From Rhabditophanes sp. KR3021 (Eukaryota; Nematoda; Chromadorea; Rhabditida; Alloionematidae): a stretch of 64,000 bases of DNA. Numbering within the stretch: position 1 is the first letter of the stretch; each line of letters opens with the position of its first letter. The stretch spans positions 62,001 to 126,000 of the forward strand of contig CAUJLY010000004.1 of the NCBI GenBank assembly GCA_963281155.1. Reading direction: 5' to 3'. Of this stretch, positions 33,520-44,478 are shown piece by piece. The notes under the pieces are model-generated. The model did no database searches and was not told the DNA's origin. It was given only the letters and a program-made list of their open reading frames with translations. Position numbers and translations under genes: made by a program.

Positions 33520-34579
33520 ATGTTTATTGAATCCGATGCTTTAATGCTTCATATCCAAAGGATAATTCCATTTTTAACGGTTGAAACTACAACTTGGAGC
33601 CTAATTATTCATACGACGTTAATCTTGATTATATACATATTGTCAATATCAATTTACCATATTATTATCAAAAATTACAGAAAGGAGACTATTTTTACAA
33701 ATGTGTTTTTTATTTACATAGTTATTAATGGGATTTTATTGTTGCTTTTTCATTTTTTTGGAATCCTAGTTAATTATATGTTTTTATTTCCCCCATTTGC
33801 TACGCATTTCAATTCTAAGACATCAAATTTTGGATTGATGTTTGCTTATTTTATGCATAAATACCTGTTATTTGCAAAAAGTTATGGGTCTTTTTTAATT
33901 AGTTTAAACCGATTTTTGGCTATATTTTATTATCAAAATAATTATCAGGTAAAATTTAATTAAATTTATACAATAACGATTTTAGAACTCAAAAATAATC
34001 AAAAGAATTACCTTTCCGTTATATATAATTTTGCCATTATCTATGATTTGGTACTTACTCTTTTCAACACAAATGTTAGTTCAAGCCGAAACATATACTA
34101 CAAACAACAAAATAATCTATTTTATGTCCTACAAAAAACCTTCTTTTTATAAACAAGGATCACTCCATAGACTATATGCTCCATATAGTATTGCGTTTTG
34201 CTCCTTAGAATTTGCAATGACTTTCTCAACAGCTCTAAAAATTATCTACATAAAACGTATGACAAATAAAACATTTTCCAAAAGGTATAATAATGAAATG
34301 AAATTAGTAATATTGGCACTTGTAAATTTAGTTATTCAGCTTGTCGAAACATTTCAATATATTTTTGTCAATAAGTTAATGGATATTGAAGATCAATCTA
34401 TGTCAAATTTGCTGTATTCTTACTTACCTTTAATGTCTACGATAAATTTGTTTGTAATGAATATTGCCCTTATTTTATTAAGTTCAACTGTAAGAAAGTA
34501 TTTGAAGGAGATGTATTATTTTAATGAACACAAAAGATCCAACCTAATTTTGAAGGCAAGAATTAAGGTTCCTAATTAA
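33520..34579 (+). CDS. candidate chemoreceptor, Srg-superfamily-like
   Basis: Exons 33520-33948 and 33986-34579 (37-nt intron, phase 0) give 340 aa. After TM3 it reads SYGSFLISLNRFLAIFYYQ, matching the LNR...I..P motif of srg/srv/sru receptors. Seven hydrophobic segments are visible, the last followed by IALILLSSTVRKYLKEMYY. The ATG chosen gives MFIESDALML; nothing in frame upstream is better. Probably a sensory GPCR; the exact family is unsure. Confidence 0.75.
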
Positions 34580-35393
34580 TGTCTACAAATTTCTAAAATA
34601 ATACTTAATCACTATAACATAGTTTATATTATTTGTAATAATATCACTTTGAAATTTTGTCTTAACTTCTGTTTTAACTTTTTGAATCAACCATTCAGGT
34701 TTTAAAACTCGAATAAAATATCTATGATTATTGGTGTTTGGTTACAGGCTGAACGACAAAATGAACGAGAAGGCTTTTTAGAGATAAAGATTTATTAAAC
34801 AAAGTGGCCACCTTAATGGTAAAGATAATTAGGATAATAGTTGTATTATTGCATACTTACTTTTACTGTATTGAGTCTATCTACGATTTGACTGCAATAA
34901 GTATAATATCTTTACGTATAAGGAGACCTATAATTAGTTACAATTTTATAGAATATTTATAACATGGTTTTAGAATTCTAGAGGCATACAAAGGTTATTT
35001 TGCCTTGGATACAATAATAAAGAGTGAAAGTTATTTTGGGGAAGGTGTGGAATGACGTTATGGTTGACAATAATGATAGCTTGTTAAGAGAGTTATTGTA
35101 TATGTACGTGTACAACAAGTATGTGTATACAATGCATGGAGGCCTACTTTATTTTTGAATATTTTTATATACATCTTGTAGAGCTAAAAGAGACGAACAA
35201 AATGGCTTTAAATGCATATTATTATTAAGGAAGAAGATATGAAGGTTTATATATGGAAAAAATACACTAAAAAAATCCTAATATTAACTAGAGGCAAAAC
35301 AGTGATTTACAAAAGAAATATTTAAAAAAAAAACTTTTGATTGTTTTTCAAAATTAATTTGTTCTCTTATCTATTTTATTAAATATGAAAATT
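34580..35393. other. intergenic between convergent genes
   Basis: AT-rich, about 0.8 kb; nothing recognised. Confidence 0.45.
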
Positions 35394-36886
35394 TTATTGC
35401 TTTCTTTGATTATATCCAGTCAAATATCCAGCTGCATCATTCGGTCCATTTACATTTTTACATATAACATACAAAACATAGCTACCTCCATTTTCAAGAG
35501 TGTGTAATCCATAGCCAGGTAATGCTAAAATAAAGTGTCCGTATTTTTTCTTATAATAAGACATATGATTAAATGTATAGTCATAATTACTTAAGATGAT
35601 TCCATCAACTTTGATCAAATCAGGATCAATTCCATCTTGATCTGCATAAAATTCAATGTAACAATCTTTTGCAAGAGTATAAAATTGACTTTTTCCAGTT
35701 ACCCATTCGAGAAGTGATGGAACAATATGCGCAAAATGACCATAGGCTGTAAGACTATCTGGATGATTCGAAATTGATCCAAGTCTATACATTGGTATTT
35801 GTCCAGAATAACTAGACGAAGCCATTTCTGATTTATCTGTTAAGTCAATTGTGCTTGGGCTAACGGCAGTAATTACTTCATGATGTCCATTTACATTATC
35901 ATTTTTATCATAAACTATTACAGTGAAAATTTCATCACAATCAGAATCTACACTTGGTGGGGAAACATAAAGTCTTGTAGTAAAGTCATTTGTAATCATT
36001 CGTTGGTCAGTTGGAAATAATAAATCATTACATTGCTTGGCAACTACTGGCATTGGCATGAATGTTACATAATTCCAGTTGCATGTTGTTCCACATGAAT
36101 TATCATTTATATTACTTGTTGTAACCATATGAGAAGCATATGATAACATAATTGGAGAAGATGCTGTTATCATTATAGTTGAATTCGTATTATCCCCATT
36201 TAAACCAGTTGGTCCAACAGTAATGTAATGCTGATTTTGACCAATTGTTGTATCGTATTGTATTGTTTGGTTTGAAAATAATGCACCGTTTACGTATCCA
36301 ACAATATTTACAGTTATAGGTTCTCCTTGACTTATTGGCAATATTGCAATAGATCCTTTTGGCCAACCATAGTTAGTTGGAAGTGGAAGAATATATTTAT
36401 TGTTACCATTTTTTGTAGATGGAATTAAAAAATGATCTCCGTAAGAATTTACTGGGTCCGAAAGTCTTCCAATTAATTTAACTTCTTCAGTGCATGAAGC
36501 AAATATACGAAAATCTTTTGCAGAAACATCATTAAATTTAGAAGTATAAGGATATGTTGTTGTAAGAAGAACTTCGCTGTAATCAAAAGAAATCTAAAAC
36601 ATATTATTTATTCCACACATTTTATTCCTACCTCATTAGTTTTACCATAAAAAACTGTTTTTATCAATGAAACAACTTTATTATCAGAAGTCTGAGTATA
36701 TCTAAATGTGCAAATACTATCATTGTAAATTGGTATTACAATAACGGTTGTAGTTATAGCACTACTATGATATTTAAGATCGTCAATAAATGTAAATACA
36801 AATTCCTTTCCATCTGAATCTGATGTATTTCCAACATTGGCAAATAATGAAATAATTAACACAATATAAATATTTATCCACATCAT
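35394..36886 (-). CDS. secreted protein resembling the IgGFc-binding N-terminal domain (copy 2)
   Basis: Exons 36886-36632 and 36593-35394 join in phase 0 (38-nt intron) and give 484 aa. A signal peptide (MMWINIYIVLIISLFANVG) precedes NTSDSDGKEFVFTF, and DSDGK.FVF is shared with copy 1. The body contains DQRMITNDFTTRLYVSPPS, HIVPSLLEWVTGKSQFYT, YIEFYADQDG and a C-terminal GYLTGYNQRKQ. The intron site near residue 85 is conserved between the two copies, so they arose by duplication. They lie 18 kb apart on the same strand. Likely an extracellular protein; biological role unknown. Confidence 0.8.
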
Positions 36887-37372
36887 AGTTTATCAATAGT
36901 TACTTAATGCTTGCTACTCTCTAATTCTTTTTTAAAATATAGAATTTTATCAGTTTTTAATTATCGTTATCAAACAAATGTTGAATCTAATTAATTTTTG
37001 ATAATGAACCGGAACTTTGAAAGAAGATCTGTTTAATTTTCAGCAAATTATTTTTCTTATCAATATAACTTGTGAAGTTTAGTCTATTTATTACTTATTA
37101 CATTTTTTTGATTATGATCTAATTATTTGAATATATAATAATATATTTAGTTTGTACATTTTTGAATGTTGAAGTATCTTAAACAGAAATGTTGTGCCTG
37201 TGGTTTACAAGAAATGGGACACGTTGTGTTAAAATAGTAATTTTACAATTTATTTTCAAACATTTTGTGATAAAATGATGGTTGTTTGAGGAATTTTCGT
37301 TGATTATTTTGTCAAATAATATTCCAAAATTATTGCGATTGTTTTATCTTAATTCCAGAGTAATTATCAAAA
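36887..37372. other. intergenic, nothing recognised
   Basis: AT-rich. A TTAATTCCAG trans-splice-like acceptor lies just before the eL22 relic. Confidence 0.4.
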
Positions 37373-37506
37373 ATGGCTCCAGTTATTGCAACACAAGTCA
37401 CCAAAACTCAACCAAGAGTCCACAACAACAAGACAACTACAAATTTGTTGTTGACTGCAAGGCCCCAGTTGATGATGGTATCCTTAAGACTCAACCTTTT
37501 GTAAGT
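37373..37506 (+). pseudogene. rpl-22: ribosomal protein eL22 fragment (first exon, frameshifted)
   Basis: ATG starts MAPVIATQVTKTQPRVHNNK. After a one-base frame change the sequence continues NYKFVVDCKAPVDDGILKTQ, PF, which is the conserved eL22 core. A GTAAGT donor follows. Any continuation after a candidate acceptor near 37564 (EVLYVNKDN) does not match the conserved FEAFL..RIKV region. This is a truncated duplicate of a 5' exon, not the working gene. Confidence 0.75.
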
Positions 37507-37768
37507 TAAATGTTAATGCCAACATTTATCTGAAACAATAGAAGATAATGCATTTATATTAGGAAGTCCTATATGTAAATAAAGATAATACAATATTATA
37601 AATGATGTGTATTTAGTTTGAAAGGTTGAAGGCTAATTTTCATGAACTCCTTATATACACTTAGTATATTTAAAAGAAACTAAATCTACATAGAAAATTA
37701 TTAGTTCTTGTTCCGTACTCCACATAGTGGAAGTATGAGTCAACAGGTAACTGAAGACAGACACTAGA
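37507..37768. other. spacer, nothing recognised
   Basis: AT-rich sequence between the eL22 relic and the right arm of the inverted duplication. Confidence 0.45.
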
Positions 37769-39166
37769 ATAAGGTACAACAACACAATATTAAGGATAAG
37801 TACTTTATTAACATTACAAAAGCATATATATAATAAGCCAAATATAGAAAATATTAATATGTTATATTCATAAAAATTTGTGTTTGTCTGATGACTTTTG
37901 CATCATATTATTTATCTGTCTATAAACAAAATGCTAGAAGTACATTCAAACAGGAACTTCAATTTTACATTTATTTAGGATGATTAATATGCTACAAAGC
38001 AAAATAATATGTACGATACTTTTATTTGCCACTTGATGATGGCATCACAGTTATTTTGTGTGATATTTTGCATGCACCCAATATCTTTTCGATAAAGTCT
38101 TTGCGAATGCAATTTCGTATTGTTGGGTTAAAGAATCCTAATACAAAAGATCCTATGCCATGACTTATTATCCAGATCAACTGTCCAGAAATTATCATTG
38201 CTTCAGTAGCAGGAAAATATTGAAAATATACCTAAAATTTAAATATATTTATAAAAAGTTAAATAAATACACAACCAAAACTTGCATATAATGTGCCTGC
38301 AAAGAAAGTACCTACGCATAGCAAAAACGACTGCATTAATAGCGATTTCTGAGATCTTGTTATTTGTATATTTGCGGTATTAGATTTATATTTGTAGTAA
38401 AAAACAGTACAGATAGTGAAATAGAGTAATGGCAACGCTATCGAAACCGTAATATTGTGAAAGGTGTGAGGGAAATTGTCATAATGATCAAAATGTGATA
38501 CACCTGCTTGTACTTTAGGGATCTCAATATACGGATTGAAAAACATAGTTTGGTGCTTTGCGGTGAACAACATTGGTGGAGTAAAAAAAGCTATAAACAA
38601 GCCATAAATTAAACTTCCAGCTATCCAAACAATAATTTTTCTGCCTTCAAATAGAAATCTTGATAAGGCTTGATTAGTAGCTTCCAGAAGTCTATTGAAA
38701 GCCAAAATGACGCATAAAATTGTACATGTATACCACCCAACATGGCTTGCAGAACCTGTCATGTATACAAGAAAAAATGATGTACATAAGACATCCCCAC
38801 GAATTGCTAGATAACCAAAAGTTATGCCACTGATAAGTAATGTAAATACATCCATGAAACTGAGCGACAGCATAAGGGGATAACATGAGGATTTAGATAA
38901 AAACTCTTTTCTTGACAAAATTATGATTACAGGAATATAAACAATTAAAAATATGGATGCTAAGATAATGTAAGTCATACCAATTATGAGGTTAGGATTT
39001 CTTTCTGCATCCCATTCTTCTTTAGTTAATATATCACATGAATAGTATTCTTTTAAATAGCTGGCTTTTATATTAAGTTCAAACATTTTAAATCTCCAAA
39101 CAAATTTTAGCTTATGTAACTTTCAAGCATATAATTATCACCAAAATCAAAGCTTATTTATACTAC
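37769..39166 (-). repeat. inverted duplication, right arm
   Basis: Reverse-complement copy of 25135-26530 with scattered substitutions and a few small indels. It includes the full Srt-like gene and flanks. The copies are about 11 kb apart at their inner ends, and other genes fill the space between. Confidence 0.9.
38022..39086 (-). CDS. candidate chemoreceptor, Srt-like (copy 2, GC-AG intron)
   Basis: Exons 39086-38286 and 38231-38022, both the same length as in copy 1 (801 and 210 nt), give 336 aa. The protein differs from copy 1 by scattered conservative changes, e.g. SGITFGYLAIRGDVLCTSFF. The splice donor reads GCAAGT where copy 1 has GTAAGT, making this a GC-AG intron if the gene is active. 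The acceptor TTTTAG is kept. Without splicing the frame runs 9 further codons and stops. The intact exon 2 frame argues the gene is functional or very recently dead. Confidence 0.78.
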
Positions 39167-39379
39167 TGTTACGAATTGATGATATCAACAACACGATAAT
39201 ATATAGACTGATTTATTACAACCGCTCGTTGTTTATATAGATATATTTATGGTAATAATATTTACATCGATAAAGGATTGTTAGACTATGTAACACTTTC
39301 CCTCTTCAAATGCCATAGGAACTTGAAGAACATCAGCATTAAACAAATAATAATAGCTTAAATGTTTTGAATATAACCA
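39167..39379. other. spacer, nothing recognised
   Basis: Short region between the duplication arm and the RNase H relic. Confidence 0.45.
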
Positions 39380-39870
39380 CGAGCTATAAAATCTGCTATT
39401 TCACTACCAATAATCGGAGGCCTCTTATGTGCTGCAACATGTTTGATACTAAAATTAGTCCTCCAGAGCTTAAGGATTGAGACCCAGATTTCCTTGTGTG
39501 GCGATCTTGTTCTGTTGCTAAATGACTAGACCAACCATGAGCGACTGAGTTGTAAACGTAGCTATTATCTGTGAAGATTATGAATTTAGAAGCCACTTGT
39601 TGTACTAACTTTAACACGTGTTCCAAGGCTGATAACTCCGTTTTGTCTGAAGAACAGGCTTCTAGACACTTAACACCTCCGGCATATGTTAACTCGTTGA
39701 CCTTCGCAATATACCCAACGCCACTGGATTTTATGCTTTTATCCCATGACTTGATAGAACCATCAATAAAGGCAAATCACGAATTATACTCTTTATTTGC
39801 CACCATGAACTCCTCAAATTTGACTTGTGATTTAATTGGAGATGCTGTGGGACTAAGCCTTACTAGGGAA
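39340..39870 (-). pseudogene. RNase H-domain relic (probably retroelement-derived)
   Basis: Minus-strand pieces in order: an early TGA, then FAFIDGSIKSWDKSIKSSGV, then CSSDKTELSALEHVLKLVQQ, then FIIFTDNSYVYNSVAHGW. After a one-base shift come VAAHKRPPIIGSEIADFIAR and GYIQNI-stop. The Asp (DGS), Glu (TELSAL) and Asp (TDNSYV) residues of the RNase HI active site and the G.E.AD.[IL]A ending are all visible. The stop and the frameshift show decay. The acidic open frame at 40048-39863 (MDVVPGLVISTDIKEDIL) lies directly upstream and may be part of it. A decayed host RNase H1 copy is the alternative. Confidence 0.6.
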
Positions 39871-40199
39871 GCATGATTTTGATCGGAGATGTAATCTTGA
39901 GGTCAACCATAGTACTATTTAGGTCTGACTCATCATCAGAAGCTGTTTCCTCGGCATCAGCTAGTAATTCGCTTTTTTCCTCCTTCTCAACTGACAAGAT
40001 ATCTTCTTTTATATCTGTTGAGATGACAAGTCCCGGGACCACATCCACAACCGCTTCTCCCTCATCAAGTTCGATCTTTCAACGTTTACATCCACCTTCT
40101 ATCCTCCAGAATTATATTTACATCCTCCACCTTCGACGTCACACTTGGACCAATATTCATTATTGCAAATGATCACAATCGCACCTTTGCCTTGGAGCA

Positions 40200-40611
40200 T
40201 CACATTCAGGCCACGAGACAATCTTAGTAGGACCAGTGCGTCTATAAATCATACAAGTCATACAATTTGTGTAGCATTGTTGCGAAGAGTAAAAATCTTT
40301 GGATTCACGCCGATGCTGCATACCTTGGAGGAAGTTTTCTTTTGCCTGAATATCAAAAGTATGTTATTGGGATGGAGTTGCTTGATTCATTGATAATTAA
40401 CATGCACACAAATGCAGACAGACGTATCCATCTTACCGAAAGTCATACCTTAACTTACGGCAACAAACGAATCTACTACATTCGCCTACCAATCAACTAT
40501 CCACACATTACCACCGATGACATTCAATATGCCTTTACTGTTATATTTGAGGTTACCGAAAAATACTTTAACTCGAAAAGTATTCCTTTCCCGTGGTCAT
40601 TGCAAAAATAA
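40200..40611 (+). pseudogene. aromatic L-amino-acid decarboxylase relic
   Basis: The frame at 40267-40611 reads AKSKNLWIHADAAYLGGSFL, LPEYQKYVIGMELLDSLIIN and MHTNA, then jumps to DRRIHLTESHTLTYGNKRIY, YIRLPINYP and TTDDIQYAFTVIFEV. WIH.DAAY.G...L.PE......G.E..DS is the hallmark segment of PLP-dependent group II decarboxylases (AADC, tyrosine and histidine decarboxylase). The NPHKW lysine and the following 100 or so residues are missing, so an internal deletion fuses the core to the C-terminal piece. No introns are left; it may be a retro- or partial duplicate. Confidence 0.75.
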
Positions 40612-41960
40612 CCCTCATATATTTTATGTGGCAAATAAATTCAAATTTTTACATTTTGAAACTTTAAATTATTTTGTTTCCTCATTTTAAATTGACAATA
40701 TAAATGGGTGGGTTTCATGGTAATGGTGTTTTTAAATAATAAATTAATTCAATATGAACATTTCTGATTAAATCATACATTTATTATTTTGAATCTATTA
40801 TACAACTTGTTTACTTTTTTATTGCTTTATGTAAAACTTGTTAGACATAATAAGTGCCAATTTGTTGCATAATAAATTAGGCAAAAAAATTAGTTTGAAC
40901 TAAAATTATACGAGTTGTGTATTTGTTCCGAAAGACTGTTTCTTTTACTCAACATGGTCACTTCATGTCTTATGTACTTTATACAGTTGTTTTTAATAGT
41001 GTTATTTGTCAGATTTAGGTTTGGTCATCCAAATCAATTAGACCAATATAACATCTATCAACTACTCAACACATTCATTTTCTTCCATAAACCTTGATTA
41101 TTCTGTTCTACTAACAACAGTTAAGTAGTCAAAACATCCAAGCCTGCCTATCAAAAGTTGATCACATTTTTAACTCATAACCATTATCCAACATATGGTA
41201 GTGAGGTTTTTCATTAGTCCAATCATAACATTTCATTTCGTTTTAGTGTCTTTCAAAGGTGATACACATCATTTAGTTGCTTTCCATTAATTTATAATGT
41301 ATTGCTTACAAAATAATTAAAAATTCCTACCTTCAACTTACATAAGTCTTATTTTTTTATCAATAACATCTTTTATTTTCAAAAGCCTTGTCATTTAATG
41401 ATGCCTTTTTTAAATTTATGTTAAATAATTAATTGTCTTAATACGGCACACTAGTAACTTTATATTTACTATTTTAATGTATGTCATACCAAAAATACAT
41501 CCTTTGATGAGCAGTTTTGCAAAAAAAATAAACGCTATTGGGTATAATTAAGTTTAACACTGTTTCTTTTACTCTCCAATGTAATTTTGTATCACACAAT
41601 ATTTTCCTCCTCATTGAAGTTATTAATGTTGAAAATTTATTACTGTCCATCACAATTTAATAAAATACAAACAAGGTTAACCATCATTGCGTTTCAAGTC
41701 ATCTTTTAAGTAAACTACTTTCCAAAAAATTCAAAATTCTCAAACACAAAGAAATACATTTTACCGCAACTATCCCAAGAAGGTTGTTGGAGAGGTTTGA
41801 ACTGTTAAGCTATTTTATAAACATCCCTTTCAATGATCAAATGCCAGGCTCCGAATTTTGTTTATTTGTTCACGCTCTCTTATTTTTGTATCGTTTCCGT
41901 CAAAGATAGTCTATGATTATAATTTGTTCAATACTTATGTCAACGTTTTTTAGGTAAGCA
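40612..41960. other. intergenic, nothing recognised
   Basis: AT-rich, about 1.35 kb; no coding pattern on either strand. Confidence 0.45.
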
Positions 41961-43529
41961 ATGGGAATAGTAGTGAAGTGCTTGCATTGCAAAGAAGATT
42001 TTACTCAAGGAATGCTTCTCAATCATATTCTTGGGGATATGTTAGGACACTTCTTACACAGATGTTCTAACTGCGATCAAGCTTTCAATGATGCCGCATT
42101 AGCTCAGATACATCAAATCCAAAATAAGCATACAGTTTTAATGTTTGCCGATGGCATCAACTATACCAATCACAAAATCTATATGTGTGCTATGCAGTAT
42201 TACGAGGCCTGCGTCGAGCCTAATCACTTAATTTGTCCCCCTCCACTAAAGAGGGGAGGAGAAGATGAGTTGAGGGGTAATTTAAAAGAACCTGTTCCGT
42301 CTGGAAGCCATATTTTGCCCAAAAATAAAATCTTATCATCACTGTTCGAGTTAGGTGTTGTTGATGACAAGGTTGAAGTAGTCAAACATGTGGGTGGAAG
42401 TAGTTCGAAGGGAACATCTCGTCAAAGAAATACAACGCCTGATGACTGGGAATCGGCAAGGAAAATATGGGGACAAAGAAGATCCATTTCTTCTTCAAAA
42501 AGATCATCAGAACTGGGGAAAAATGAGAGGAGTGCTATTCATCACAAAGAGAATGATGTGAAAAAAAGTTCCAAAAGCCCATTAGACATGTCTCTTAAAC
42601 CTCCAAATCGCATCTCAGACAGACATTCCATCAAACATCCCATTCTTGAAAAGTTGCATGGTAGCAAATCGTCTTCATCATCATCGGTAGTGTCAATAGC
42701 TGGGAAAAGAGCCAATAAAATGTCAAAAGAAGTGACACAAACAACAAATATTCTTGGGAGAACGAACAAAAGGAAATCGGACTTTGCCCCCAATCATCCT
42801 TTCAAACAACCGACAAATGAAGTGACATCGGAAAAAACAGTAGGAATACCAACCCTTCAGTTTCAAATTGGCGCAAAAAATGATTTACCTACAAAGGTAC
42901 GAGCTAGATCGGGAGTTAACAAAGGAGCAATATATGTTGGTGAGAAGACAATTGGCCCAAAATTTACTTCAACGCCAATGCCTCGAACTGGGAACTTAGT
43001 AAATGGGGAGGCAGAATTGAAGACAACAAGGAATGGGGCAATTGAAAAGAAGGATGCACCAAGAAGTGCTTTAAGAACTTCGTCAGTTGCTCCCACTAGA
43101 CTACCGGTTAATGATGTGCTATCAAAGGCAGAAACGAAAAATGCTCATTCCTCGTATTCTTCATGCTTTTCAAGTACTGGATCACTAATCAATGGTTTGC
43201 TAGGGGAACGGCAACATTCAAAAGACATTTTATCAAATAGGAGTTTATTCAATTCTAAGTTGCTATCACCCCCACCTCAGCCTATTATTAGTAAGCGTAA
43301 AATAATCATATTCATTAGTTTAAATTTTTTAGAAATTTCATCATTTCCTATGATTCAGATCAAGAAACCGGTGATTACGGCATCTTCAAAAGCACCAAAA
43401 CCTGATATTCCAAAACCTTTACAGCCCCAAATATTAATAGAAGATCCGGAAAAGGCTGTCAAGACAAGTGCATTCGAGGGCACACCAGCACCAGCTGTAA
43501 AATATTATAATGAATGGACGAAATATTAA
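41961..43529 (+). CDS. zinc-finger-like, largely disordered protein
   Basis: Exons 41961-43290 and 43333-43529, joined in phase 1 across a 42-nt GTAAGC..TTTTTTAG intron, give about 508 aa. Reading through the intron is also open, so the splice is inferred from consensus and composition. The first 60 residues carry CLHCKEDFTQGMLLNHILG and HRCSNCDQAFN followed by H..Q..H. This makes two CxxC-containing finger-like units, one perhaps C2H2. The rest is Ser/Lys/Pro-rich and low-complexity, with basic patches that look like nuclear localisation signals (GRTNKRKSDF). The ATG follows a TTTTTTAG acceptor that may serve trans-splicing. Probably a nuclear protein; no family recognised. Confidence 0.7.
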   Translation: MGIVVKCLHCKEDFTQGMLLNHILGDMLGHFLHRCSNCDQAFNDAALAQIHQIQNKHTVLMFADGINYTNHKIYMCAMQYYEACVEPNHLICPPPLKRGGEDELRGNLKEPVPSGSHILPKNKILSSLFELGVVDDKVEVVKHVGGSSSKGTSRQRNTTPDDWESARKIWGQRRSISSSKRSSELGKNERSAIHHKENDVKKSSKSPLDMSLKPPNRISDRHSIKHPILEKLHGSKSSSSSSVVSIAGKRANKMSKEVTQTTNILGRTNKRKSDFAPNHPFKQPTNEVTSEKTVGIPTLQFQIGAKNDLPTKVRARSGVNKGAIYVGEKTIGPKFTSTPMPRTGNLVNGEAELKTTRNGAIEKKDAPRSALRTSSVAPTRLPVNDVLSKAETKNAHSSYSSCFSSTGSLINGLLGERQHSKDILSNRSLFNSKLLSPPPQPIISKRKIIIFISLNFLEISSFPMIQIKKPVITASSKAPKPDIPKPLQPQILIEDPEKAVKTSAFEGTPAPAVKYYNEWTKY

Positions 43530-44408
43530 AACTATATATGGGACATTATATCACACTATTTGCAGTTTTTCTGTATTTAATTTTAGAACTATTTTCCCAA
43601 TTTTATCATGCTTGCCATTATCATTATATCTTTTGATTTACTTTAAATCACTTAATCTAATAAATTTATTAATACATTTTCTTTAACTAAATGTAAAGTT
43701 GTTGTATGTGCAATTGATTCTCCATATATTCTATGTAAGAAAGAATAAATTTCATCTATGTATCTGCTACCTAAACAGTAACGTAGTCATCTTTATTTGA
43801 TTGCCTAAGCAACAATATTATAAGAGATGCCAACTTCTTGGATGTTATAACATTTTAAAGCAGTATTAAATGCCAACAATTGTAAATAATCATCGATAAA
43901 TACAAGGCCTCATAATTTGCAAGTTAATCACTTGATAGATATGTGAGGTATCGTTTCTAAAGACATCACCTTCAAATTAAAATATGTTGCTGATCACCTA
44001 TTTTCAAATTTAATATTCTGTCATAAACAACTTATAAAACATTTTGATATTGTATGTATACATACTTATTACTGCGTTGTAAAATAAAAGTGTCTTCCAC
44101 CATAATCGAATTCCTAACCCAGTCGTTCTGTATGTCACGCAACTCTATGTTCGACCCAAAAGTAACCATCACCAAGACATTAGTTCTTAAAGCAACAGGC
44201 GTATGAAGATAAACACCTAGGCCTTTTTTTTAGTCTTCGGGCGATGATAAAAAAGCGGGTAAATGGATCGTTTTCTGAGTCACTTGCAAAAACCTTATAA
44301 AATACATAAACATAAAGATTGGAAACTTTTTTGATAGTAAACAGTCAAACTACTTTATCAAAAAAATAGACTATCCCATATAAACAACTTTGATACAATA
44401 AATACGTT
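43530..44408. other. intergenic, nothing recognised
   Basis: AT-rich sequence downstream of the zinc-finger-like gene. Confidence 0.45.
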
Positions 44409-44478
44409 GCTCGTGTAGAGTAGTGGTTCTTCCTATACCGCTTTACCAGACAACGTGAGTTCGAATCTCAACACCGGC
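44409..44478 (+). pseudogene. tRNA-like relic
   Basis: Acceptor halves GCTCGTG and CACCGGC pair at six of seven positions. A perfect B box GTTCGAATC lies in a T arm with four pairs. A D-arm-like TAGTGGTT and a CTTTAC run as in a tRNA-Val(UAC) anticodon loop are present, but the anticodon stem does not pair. Probably a dead tRNA. Confidence 0.45.
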
